Assembly: GCA_913046175.1 (NCBI GenBank)
Contig: CAJWSN010000044.1
Location: forward strand, 1 to 9,349
Direction of reading: 5' to 3'
From: an uncultured Opitutia bacterium
Lineage (GTDB): Bacteria; Verrucomicrobiota; Verrucomicrobiia; Opitutales; JABJCN01
DNA length: 9,349 bases
Shown: positions 1-6,030 of the stretch, piece by piece
Position numbering within the stretch: the first letter of the stretch is position 1
Layout: every line of letters begins with the position of its first letter
The notes under the pieces: generated by a model
What the model was told of the DNA's origin: nothing
Database searches by the model: none
The model's input: only the letters and a program-made list of their open reading frames with translations
Program-made: the position numbers and the translations under genes

Positions 1-106
1 ACAATTATGTCGAAGCTTCGTTTGAGCATTTATCCTAATAATTGCTTAAATGGGGATTTTATAAGCAACGGCTTGTTTTTGATACACAGGTGTTCTCCTT
101 GCATGA

Positions 107-456
107 CCTAAAATCAAAATATGTACAAGGCTTAGGCAAGCACTTTGGATTATCTCGAAATGTTCCAGCCTGGTCCATCGGGCAATCCAATCAGTGTACC
201 CTTCTCAATATGCCTTCAGGAGCCCTTGTTTTGCTATTGGGGAATGGATCGGCTTCGAGCCTTTGTATAAGCTTTTGGCCAGTCAGAACCCACGAGATGA
301 AGAGATTGCACAATTTCTCTTTACTTTCCATGGAGCTCAAGCATTTCCAATGGTGTGAGTCCTGATCGATTGAGTGCAAAGCATCGTTTTCCAAAAAGCG
401 GGGGGCCTCAATCTTTTAGTAACAAACTGGAAAAGAAAACTGGAGGAATCACATGA
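107..456 (+). pseudogene. Coding-like remnant with frame shifts, function unknown
   Basis: No single frame gives a convincing protein, but protein-like patches occur in more than one + frame. One frame is open from 107 to 358; its best part is 242-355, which reads EWIGFEPLYKLLASQ and then a charged and aromatic stretch ending FTFHGAQAFPMV. After its TGA at 356-358, another frame (open 301-456) continues with SPDRLSAKHRFPKSGG and ends KLEKKTGGIT at a TGA at 454-456. A single missing base near 350-358 would join the two. A third frame is open 42-365 (107 residues) but has no recognisable content. Base composition is AT-rich compared with the genes downstream. I do not recognise the family. It may be a decayed gene, a real gene with sequencing indels, or chance open frames. 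Confidence 0.25.
442..456 (+). promoter_or_regulatory. Shine-Dalgarno with ATGA stop-start overlap
   Basis: GGAGGA at 442-447 lies five bases before an ATG at 453-455. That ATG overlaps the TGA (454-456) that closes the upstream frame. A strong ribosome site plus an ATGA overlap is how coupled operon genes are normally joined. The frame it starts (453-581) is only 42 residues long and unrecognised, so the site may be what is left of an old gene junction. Confidence 0.3.
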
Positions 457-489
457 CTGGAACATTTAGATTCATTGTTTTTCCCGTGA

Positions 490-723
490 TTCCATCCCAA
501 ATGGGTCATCCATTTTTCTTGCGGACTCCAGGAGATTCCACCCACAATAAAGGCCATCACTTCGGCCATTTCCACAGGTGAGCCAAGGTACTGCACCATG
601 CGCGTCATTAATGTCGCAACGAATCCGGGATTTTGGGTTCCGGAATGGGCGGCAGCTTGGTTGGATCATGAGAATGAGCAGTTTCTGGCTTACCCGCGTC
701 TAAGCCAGAATCCTCCATTTTAA
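490..723 (+). pseudogene. C-terminal fragment of an unknown protein, upstream of kdsD
   Basis: This + frame is open from just after a TGA at 487-489 to a TAA at 721-723, 13 bases before the GTG of the isomerase gene. Its translation looks like natural protein: IKAITSAISTGEPRYCTMRV, then about 20 residues rich in Trp and Ala, ending YPRLSQNPPF. An ATG at 598 would give only 41 residues. Together with the short frame beginning at the good ribosome site at 453 (other + frame, stop at 579-581), it could be one gene broken by a frameshift near 545-580. The close spacing to the next gene suits an operon. The product is not recognised. A minus-strand frame over the same bases resembles a dehydrogenase, and both cannot be the true coding sense. 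Confidence 0.25.
528..632 (-). pseudogene. SDR-like C-terminal fragment on the minus strand
   Basis: Read on the minus strand from 632 to 528, the translation contains NPGFVATLMTR followed by YLGSPVEMAEVMAFIVGG and ISW. This matches the C-terminal pattern of classical short-chain dehydrogenases/reductases (PG-hydrophobic-x-T, then LGxPxEMAxVxAFL, then SxxITG). The frame is open from a TGA at 666-668 down to 408. The catalytic YxxxK and the Rossmann glycine motif are absent. The spacing between PGFVAT and LGSP is only about eight residues, where 15-25 is usual, and the final ITG motif is missing. It is therefore at best a degraded fragment, and it may be a coincidence of the antisense reading. 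Confidence 0.25.
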
Positions 724-736
724 GAAATTTGAACAC

Positions 737-1711
737 GTGAACGATTATTTAAAGTCAGGCCTTGATGTGATTGAGGCTGAGATGTCTGCGATCCAAGCCA
801 TGGCTGACCGTCTCGGCGATAGTTTCAAGGAGGCGGTGCAGGAGCTGCTGAATTGTCGGACAAAAGTGGTTGTGACCGGATTGGGTAAATCCGGGCATAT
901 TGCGAGGAAGATCACCTCAACCTTTAACAGCACGGGCATGCCCGCAGTATTTTTACACGCAAGCGAGGCCGGGCATGGTGACCTGGGTATTTACTCGCCG
1001 GGAGATCCTGTAATTGTGATCTCAAAGAGTGGGAGCACGGCGGAGTTGGTCCATGTGGTTCCCGACCTCAAGCAGAGTGGCTCCAAGCTAATTGGTATCC
1101 TCGGAAGGATGCACGGGCCGCTTGCGGATGCGGCCGACATCCTGCTCGATGCGTCGGTGGCCCGTGAGGCTGACCCGTTGGGCATTGTGCCCACGTCAAG
1201 TACTGTAGTTGCCCTGGCAATTGGCGACGCACTTGCAGGTGCCTTGATGAAGGCCCACTCGTTCACGGAGAAGGATTTTGCCCGGAACCATCCCTCGGGT
1301 CAACTTGGGCGCAACCTGTTGCTCACCGTGGGGGATGTGATGCACCCCCTTGAAAAGACTGCGGTTGTTCGGCAGAACACGAGCCTCAAGGAATGTGTAA
1401 CTGCCATGACGCGTTTTGCCTTGGGTGCTGCCCTGGTGATGAACGATGATGCAGAGCTTCTCGGAATCATTACAGACGGAGACCTTCGTCGTGCAATTGC
1501 AGAAGGGGAGGACATTCGTGCGATGACAGCCTCTTGCCTTATGACCCCGAATCCGGTTTGCGTACACCCTGCAGCGACCTTGCAACAAGCCATTGAGATC
1601 ATGGAGGACCGCCCGTCCCAGATAGCTGTTCTACCTGTGACCGATGAAACTTCAGGCAAGCCATTGGGCATCCTTCGACTGCATGATGTGTACCAGCCTG
1701 GGGAACTTTGA
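737..1711 (+). CDS. kdsD: Arabinose-5-phosphate isomerase, KpsF/GutQ/KdsD type
   Basis: Cytosolic aldose-ketose isomerase that interconverts D-ribulose 5-phosphate and D-arabinose 5-phosphate, the first step towards Kdo of lipopolysaccharide and some capsules. The 324 residues match the usual length (about 328). The SIS domain spans roughly residues 30-180, with GLGKSGH at 48-54, SEAGHGDLG at 76-84, SKSGSTAE at 96-103, PTSST at 152-156 and HPSGQLGR at 185-192 (many homologues have HPGG). Two CBS domains follow, near 203-253 (with TDGDLRR) and 265-320. The start is GTG at 737: it keeps the N-terminal helix found in relatives, although no clear ribosome site precedes it. An ATG at 782 has a GAGG upstream but would remove that helix. 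The next gene starts 31 bases after the stop. The activity is secure by family; whether it serves lipid A-core Kdo or this cluster's polymer is inference. Confidence 0.93.
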   Translation: MNDYLKSGLDVIEAEMSAIQAMADRLGDSFKEAVQELLNCRTKVVVTGLGKSGHIARKITSTFNSTGMPAVFLHASEAGHGDLGIYSPGDPVIVISKSGSTAELVHVVPDLKQSGSKLIGILGRMHGPLADAADILLDASVAREADPLGIVPTSSTVVALAIGDALAGALMKAHSFTEKDFARNHPSGQLGRNLLLTVGDVMHPLEKTAVVRQNTSLKECVTAMTRFALGAALVMNDDAELLGIITDGDLRRAIAEGEDIRAMTASCLMTPNPVCVHPAATLQQAIEIMEDRPSQIAVLPVTDETSGKPLGILRLHDVYQPGEL

Positions 1712-1742
1712 TCCCCATATATTTCAGAAGAAGCTTGTTGCG

Positions 1743-3338
1743 ATGAGCCATGACATGAGAGCCCGGCAGAAGAGGTTCCACAGGAACAAGAGACAGCATG
1801 GGGTTGGTCAAAACCCGCACAGGCGACGGGATGAATTTTCCTTGCGAGAGAGGTTTCTTTGCCAGGTGGCCTGTTTTCAGGTGCTGTTCCTCGGGTGGAG
1901 TATTGGCTCCGTGCATCCTTGGGCGCAGTATGTGAACCTGGGGTTGGCGCTGACAGGTTTTTGCGGATTGTTTCTTCCCGATAGGCATACCCTTCGTTGG
2001 GACAGCCGGAAGATGGGGTTCAGATTGCTGCCCATCAGCCCGGTTTTCTGGCTGGGCCTTATGTTCTGCGTGTATGTCGGGGTGCAATGTTTCAATTTTT
2101 CCTGGAGTTATGAGGAAACGCTTACAGAAGTCTGGCACAAGGATGCCAGCGCACCTTCCGGTTTTGATTCAGAAATGGTGGAGGGGTGGAAAATCGAGGG
2201 CCAGGATCATGTGGCATGGTTGCCATCCGGTGTAAAGTCACCCTTCTTCAAGCAGGGTTCATTCAAGGATCTCAAACATGTCAACCCCGCCCGCGTATTA
2301 TTAATGGCTGTGCCGGTCTGGTTGTGGGCCTGTGTCCTTACTGTTGGCCTTCAGCGGCGTCATGCATTGCGTCTAATTTTATGGACAGCAGCACTTGGCG
2401 GTTCGCTCATGGCTTTTCTGGGGATTGTCCAGAGCCTCACCAAGGCCAAGGGCATCCTGTGGATAATACCGTCCTCGAACGGGGCATTTTTTGGAACCTT
2501 CATCTACCCCAATCATGCAGCGGCGTTTCTTTGCCTCACCTTGTCGGTCACTTTGGCCCTGGCGTTTTACCACCACCGGCGCAGCACGAGGAAACTGCTT
2601 CGATCCGGCCCCCACTACATACTTGTTTTTCTGGGATTGATTGTCTTCCTGGGACTGGTAATTTCAGGATCCCGTGCAGGCATGGTCCTTGGGGGTGCTG
2701 TTCTTGCCTTTGGCGTTTGCACGGCGTTGGTTAGAATCATTGGCGGGGGCGATGATTTTCGTCAGGGCATCACCCTGGGGATATTAGGCGCGATCAGCCT
2801 GGGGTTTGGGATGTATGCAGTGGTAAATTTTTCAAACCTGACAGAAATCTTCAGTGACTTTGAGACTCTGGAGAAAGGTGCGGGCTCCCCGGATATTGCT
2901 CAACGGCTCCAAGTGCATGGCGCAACCTGGGATTCATTCAAGGACAACAAGGTTTTTGGTACAGGCGCAGGCAGTTTCCGTTATTTTTTTCCCTTTTCCC
3001 AGCAAAAGCATCCCGAACTTCAGGACCTTTACTTTGAACATGCCCACAATGACTACCTGCAATCCCTCATGGAATATGGAATTGTTGGGTTTCTGCCTCT
3101 TTTTTTCTTTTTTCTTTTTCTTTTTGGAAAGGCCCTCCTTGCCGCCGTTGTTCGGCCGGCCGTGAATCTTTCCCTCCTTGCGGGCATCCTGGCTTTCTGC
3201 ATGCATGCATGGGTGGATTTTCCAGCACAGTCACCCTCCGTTCTCTTGTTGGCGGTTTTTATTCTGGCCATTATCAACCGCTGGGGGGCGATAGATGTCA
3301 TGAAGCATAGAATTGGTGATGGCTCCTCAGCGTCCTAA
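1743..3338 (+). CDS. O-antigen ligase/polymerase family membrane protein (WaaL/Wzy-like)
   Basis: Polytopic inner-membrane protein expected to act on lipid-linked glycan at the periplasmic face, either ligating or polymerising it. The family cannot be split by sequence alone. From the ATG at 1743 it has 531 residues with a basic N-terminal tail (about 1-35) and many hydrophobic segments. Family marks are YPNHAAAF at 255-262, SGSRAG at 308-313, HAHNDYLQ at 433-440 followed by MEYGIVGF, and HAWVDFPAQ at 488-496. A hydrophilic stretch near 120-185, with WLPSGVKSPF, is probably a periplasmic loop. The frame is open upstream to an ATG at 1644, but that would overlap kdsD by 68 bases; 1743 leaves a 31-base gap and has a purine-rich AGAAG upstream. 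A run of phenylalanines near 454-461 is encoded by a long pyrimidine tract. The aminotransferase follows after 14 bases. Confidence 0.85.
   Translation: MSHDMRARQKRFHRNKRQHGVGQNPHRRRDEFSLRERFLCQVACFQVLFLGWSIGSVHPWAQYVNLGLALTGFCGLFLPDRHTLRWDSRKMGFRLLPISPVFWLGLMFCVYVGVQCFNFSWSYEETLTEVWHKDASAPSGFDSEMVEGWKIEGQDHVAWLPSGVKSPFFKQGSFKDLKHVNPARVLLMAVPVWLWACVLTVGLQRRHALRLILWTAALGGSLMAFLGIVQSLTKAKGILWIIPSSNGAFFGTFIYPNHAAAFLCLTLSVTLALAFYHHRRSTRKLLRSGPHYILVFLGLIVFLGLVISGSRAGMVLGGAVLAFGVCTALVRIIGGGDDFRQGITLGILGAISLGFGMYAVVNFSNLTEIFSDFETLEKGAGSPDIAQRLQVHGATWDSFKDNKVFGTGAGSFRYFFPFSQQKHPELQDLYFEHAHNDYLQSLMEYGIVGFLPLFFFFLFLFGKALLAAVVRPAVNLSLLAGILAFCMHAWVDFPAQSPSVLLLAVFILAIINRWGAIDVMKHRIGDGSSAS
3096..3125 (+). 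repeat. 30-base pyrimidine tract with T7, T6, T5, T5 runs
   Basis: Inside the ligase-like gene, 30 consecutive pyrimidines contain T runs of 7, 6, 5 and 5 separated by single C bases. They encode a Phe/Leu-rich membrane segment. A second T7 run lies at 2984-2990 in the same gene. Such tracts are prone to slippage, and a one-base change would truncate the protein before its last membrane segments. Confidence 0.7.
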
Positions 3339-3352
3339 AAAACTTTAGTACC

Positions 3353-4465
3353 ATGCCTGTACCACTTTTTGAGCTGAATTTACAAAACAAGGCGAACCAC
3401 AATGCCCTGCTTGCCGCGTTTGAGCGCGTGGTGGAACATGGACAATTTATCCTGGGTCCTGAGGTGGCCGCATTCGAGGGGGACCTTATTCGTCGGGTGG
3501 GCGTGGGAAATGCCATTGGAGTCAGCTCTGGAACCGATGCGCTTCTTCTTTCCCTCATGGCCTTGGATGTGGGGCCCGGGGATGAGGTGCTTTGCCCATC
3601 CTTTACATTTTTTGCCACGGCTGGCTGCATCAGCCGTCTTGGCGCAGAGCCGGTTTTTGTCGATGTCCTTGCCGACAGCTTTAACCTGGATGTGGCTGAC
3701 GCGGCAACCAAGGTTTCCGGGCGCACCAAGGTGATCATGCCGGTGCATTTGTATGGCCAGGCCGCTGACATGGACGGCGTCCTTGAACTGGCCAGGACTC
3801 ACAAGCTCAAGGTGGTTGAGGACTGCGCGCAAGCGCTTGGAGCAAAATGGAAGGGGCAGGAAGTTGGCTCCATGGGGGATTTCGGTGCCTTTAGTTTTTT
3901 CCCGACCAAGAACCTTGGGGGTTTTGGGGATGGAGGGGTGCTTCTCACCAATGATGATGATCTTGCTGAAAAGGCCCGTGTTCTGCGGGTTCATGGCTCC
4001 AAGCCCAAGTACTTTCACAAGACTGTCGGGGGCAATTTCAGGCTCGATGCCCTGCAGGCTGCGCTTTTAGGGGTGAAGCTCGGCAACCTGGAACAACTCC
4101 TTGGGCAACGCCGCGGCAACGCCACCCAATATCTGGAAAGGCTTGAGGCGGAGTCCCGGCTCAAGGATAATGTTATCCTGCCTTCAGAAGGGCCAGATTG
4201 CTGGCACACCTGGAACCAGTTCACCATCCGTGTGCCAGGGGGGCGTCGGGATGACTTGCGTGAGTTCCTGCAAGAAAAGGGCATTGCCAGTGAAATATAC
4301 TACCCCTTGAGCCTGCATCAGCAGGAATGCTTCAAGAATCTGACCAAAAGGTCTTGTCCGGTATCCGAACAATTGTCCGGGGAGTGTCTCAGCCTCCCAA
4401 TTTATCCGGAGCTTACTCTGGATATGCTGGATGAGGTCGTGTCGGCTATTGTGGGCTTCTTTTAA
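3353..4465 (+). CDS. DegT/DnrJ/EryC1/StrS family PLP-dependent sugar aminotransferase
   Basis: Cytosolic fold-type I PLP enzyme that transfers an amino group, usually from glutamate, to a keto group on a nucleotide-linked sugar. The 370 residues are a normal full length. Landmarks are GQFILGPEV at 30-38, SGTDA at 59-63, PSFTFFATA at 82-90, HLYGQAADMD at 132-141, EDCAQ at 156-160 (the Asp usually pairs with the PLP ring nitrogen), and SFFPTKNLGG at 181-190 with K186 as the expected Schiff-base lysine. NFRLDALQAA at 228-237 and the C-terminal IYYPLSLHQQECF region complete the family pattern. The resemblance is to WbpE-type enzymes that act on UDP- or dTDP-3-keto sugars, but the exact substrate cannot be read from sequence. 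The start ATG at 3353 has no strong ribosome site. No dehydratase or oxidase to make the keto-sugar is in the window. Confidence 0.92.
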   Translation: MPVPLFELNLQNKANHNALLAAFERVVEHGQFILGPEVAAFEGDLIRRVGVGNAIGVSSGTDALLLSLMALDVGPGDEVLCPSFTFFATAGCISRLGAEPVFVDVLADSFNLDVADAATKVSGRTKVIMPVHLYGQAADMDGVLELARTHKLKVVEDCAQALGAKWKGQEVGSMGDFGAFSFFPTKNLGGFGDGGVLLTNDDDLAEKARVLRVHGSKPKYFHKTVGGNFRLDALQAALLGVKLGNLEQLLGQRRGNATQYLERLEAESRLKDNVILPSEGPDCWHTWNQFTIRVPGGRRDDLREFLQEKGIASEIYYPLSLHQQECFKNLTKRSCPVSEQLSGECLSLPIYPELTLDMLDEVVSAIVGFF

Positions 4466-4575
4466 TGGCTTGTGTCTTTTGGGCTTCATTCAAAAAGGAC
4501 CCAACCTGATAACAGAGCCTTCCCTTCTCTTGATCAAGGAACGGTGGCCATTGGCTTTCAGACAGACTGATCTAA

Positions 4576-6030
4576 ATGGGTGTGCAAAAACCAGGGAATG
4601 ATTTCCTGCGCAACATTGGAACCCTTGTGTTGGGATCTGGTTTTGCGCAGTTGCTTGCGATCCTGGCACTGCCCATCCTTTCCAGGCTTTACGAGCCAGA
4701 GGATTTCGGTCTGCTTGGGGTTTACCTGGCCTTCATTGGCATCCTTGGAACCCTTTCATTGCTGAGGTATGACCTGGCCATACCTCTCCCCGGGAAGGAC
4801 GAGGAAGCCATTCAGGTATTGGGCCTGTGCCTGCTTGTCCTCATCCTTTATACCGGTGTAGTTGGCACTGTGTTCTGGTTTTTTGGTGAAACCTTGTCGG
4901 CCTTGGTCAAAAATGCAGCATTACTTTCCATTGTGGGCCTGATTCCTCTTGGCGTTCTTGGGTGGGGTGGGTTTCAATTGCTTGCCGCATGGGCTTCGCG
5001 GTGTGGGCATTTTAGGGAGCTGTCCCGTTGTTTGGGTGGTCAGGGTTTTGTTCAAGCAGGAACCCAGACTACGCTGGGTTTAGGTTCGGTAACGTCACTG
5101 GGCCTCCCCTTGGGCAATTTCATTGGTCAGCTTGTGGCTTTAACGGGCATGACCTGGATTACCCTGCGAAAGGGGCGGAGCCTTTTGTCAAAACTACGGC
5201 TCAGCAGAATATACTCAGCCGCAACACGTTATTGGCGGTTCCCGGTGATCTCCCTTTGGTCCGGCGTGGCGGTTGTTTTGAATCAGTATTTGCCGATTTT
5301 ATTGTTAATCAGTTTGTTTGGAAAGACATTTGCGGGGTTGTACCTGATAGGACATCGAATCTTCCAGCTGCCACTTGGGCTAATTGTGAGGGCCGTGGGA
5401 ATGGTTTTTCTCCCCGAATACTCCAGGAAACGTTCTGATCGGGAGCGTACGGAAGTCGTGTCAGGCTTGTTTGGCCTTCTTGCTTTGCATGGCCTGCCGG
5501 TTGTACTGCTGTTTGGGTTGACCGCACCAATCACCCTCCCGATGGTTCTTGGCAACACCTGGTCAAAGGCAGGGTGGATTGCTGCATGGTTGTGTCCATG
5601 GATGAGTCTTGCCCTGGTTTACTCGCCCTTGTCAGCCATACCCCTCGTCCAGGAAAAACAGGGTCGTGAACTTTCCTCGCAATGTCTGTTGCTGGTGGCG
5701 CGTGTCTGTCCCTTTGCAACAGTGTTGGTGGGTTGGGATTCGTCCATGGTGGTGAAGGCATTTGGCATCAGCACATTCCTCAGTGGCTTGGCCTATATGG
5801 TATGGCTGATCCGGTTGGGAGGCGTTTCCTCCCGAAGTATAATTCGAGTGTTGATGTCTGCAGGCAGACGCTCGTTGCTGTTGCTGGCTCTGCCGTTGGG
5901 GACGATGATTTTTCAAAAGAATGAATGGATGGTTTGTGGGGCAATAGCGCTCTCTTTTCTTGGCTGGCTACATTTTTCAGGGAGAGTCCTGACAGAGGCC
6001 CTGGCAAACAAGGGAGGTCCAGATGGCTGA
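4576..6030 (+). CDS. wzx: Wzx-like polysaccharide flippase
   Basis: Integral inner-membrane protein of the polysaccharide biosynthesis/MOP superfamily, expected to flip undecaprenyl-diphosphate-linked repeat units to the periplasm. The 484 residues and the near-continuous hydrophobic segments fit a 12-14-helix protein. The N-terminal hallmark is present: a first helix from about residue 12, then LSRLYEPEDFG at 35-45 and RYDLAIPLP at 64-72, with a charged KDEEA just after. The mid-protein pattern of an aromatic/basic loop (WASRCGHF) followed by a Gly/Gln-rich helix also fits. A 110-base spacer precedes it; apart from a perfect ten-base palindrome (4529-4538) I see nothing in the spacer, and no strong ribosome site lies before the ATG. 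Its last eight bases overlap the start of the next gene. Exact substrate unknown. Confidence 0.88.
   Translation: MGVQKPGNDFLRNIGTLVLGSGFAQLLAILALPILSRLYEPEDFGLLGVYLAFIGILGTLSLLRYDLAIPLPGKDEEAIQVLGLCLLVLILYTGVVGTVFWFFGETLSALVKNAALLSIVGLIPLGVLGWGGFQLLAAWASRCGHFRELSRCLGGQGFVQAGTQTTLGLGSVTSLGLPLGNFIGQLVALTGMTWITLRKGRSLLSKLRLSRIYSAATRYWRFPVISLWSGVAVVLNQYLPILLLISLFGKTFAGLYLIGHRIFQLPLGLIVRAVGMVFLPEYSRKRSDRERTEVVSGLFGLLALHGLPVVLLFGLTAPITLPMVLGNTWSKAGWIAAWLCPWMSLALVYSPLSAIPLVQEKQGRELSSQCLLLVARVCPFATVLVGWDSSMVVKAFGISTFLSGLAYMVWLIRLGGVSSRSIIRVLMSAGRRSLLLLALPLGTMIFQKNEWMVCGAIALSFLGWLHFSGRVLTEALANKGGPDG
6013..6017 (+). promoter_or_regulatory. Strong ribosome site inside the end of wzx
   Basis: GGAGG at 6013-6017, within AGGGAGGT, lies five bases before the ATG at 6023. 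It fixes the start of the asparagine-synthetase-like gene and is the clearest ribosome site of the intact genes here. Because it sits inside the flippase coding sequence, translation of the two genes is probably coupled. Confidence 0.75.

Noticed and set aside
1..41. End of an upstream gene closed by TAATAA at 36-41
   Set aside because: Only eleven residues can be read before the stops, too few to support a gene.
1599..2138. Minus-strand open frame of 179 codons
   Set aside because: Antisense to the isomerase end and the ligase-like gene; rich in Pro, His and Gln with no domain pattern.
2186..2734. Plus-strand open frame of 182 codons in another frame
   Set aside because: Lies wholly inside the ligase-like gene, whose frame carries clear family motifs; Cys/Gly/Pro-rich shadow.
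3199..3211. GCAT repeated three times
   Set aside because: Short, in coding sequence (Cys-Met-His-Ala of a conserved segment), and expected by chance at this size.
3380..4018. Minus-strand open frame of 212 codons
   Set aside because: Antisense to the aminotransferase, which has a complete family pattern in the + frame.
4466..4575. Possible terminator or operator in the spacer before the flippase
   Set aside because: Only a ten-base palindrome at 4529-4538, with no loop and no T run; no -35/-10 pair that I would defend.
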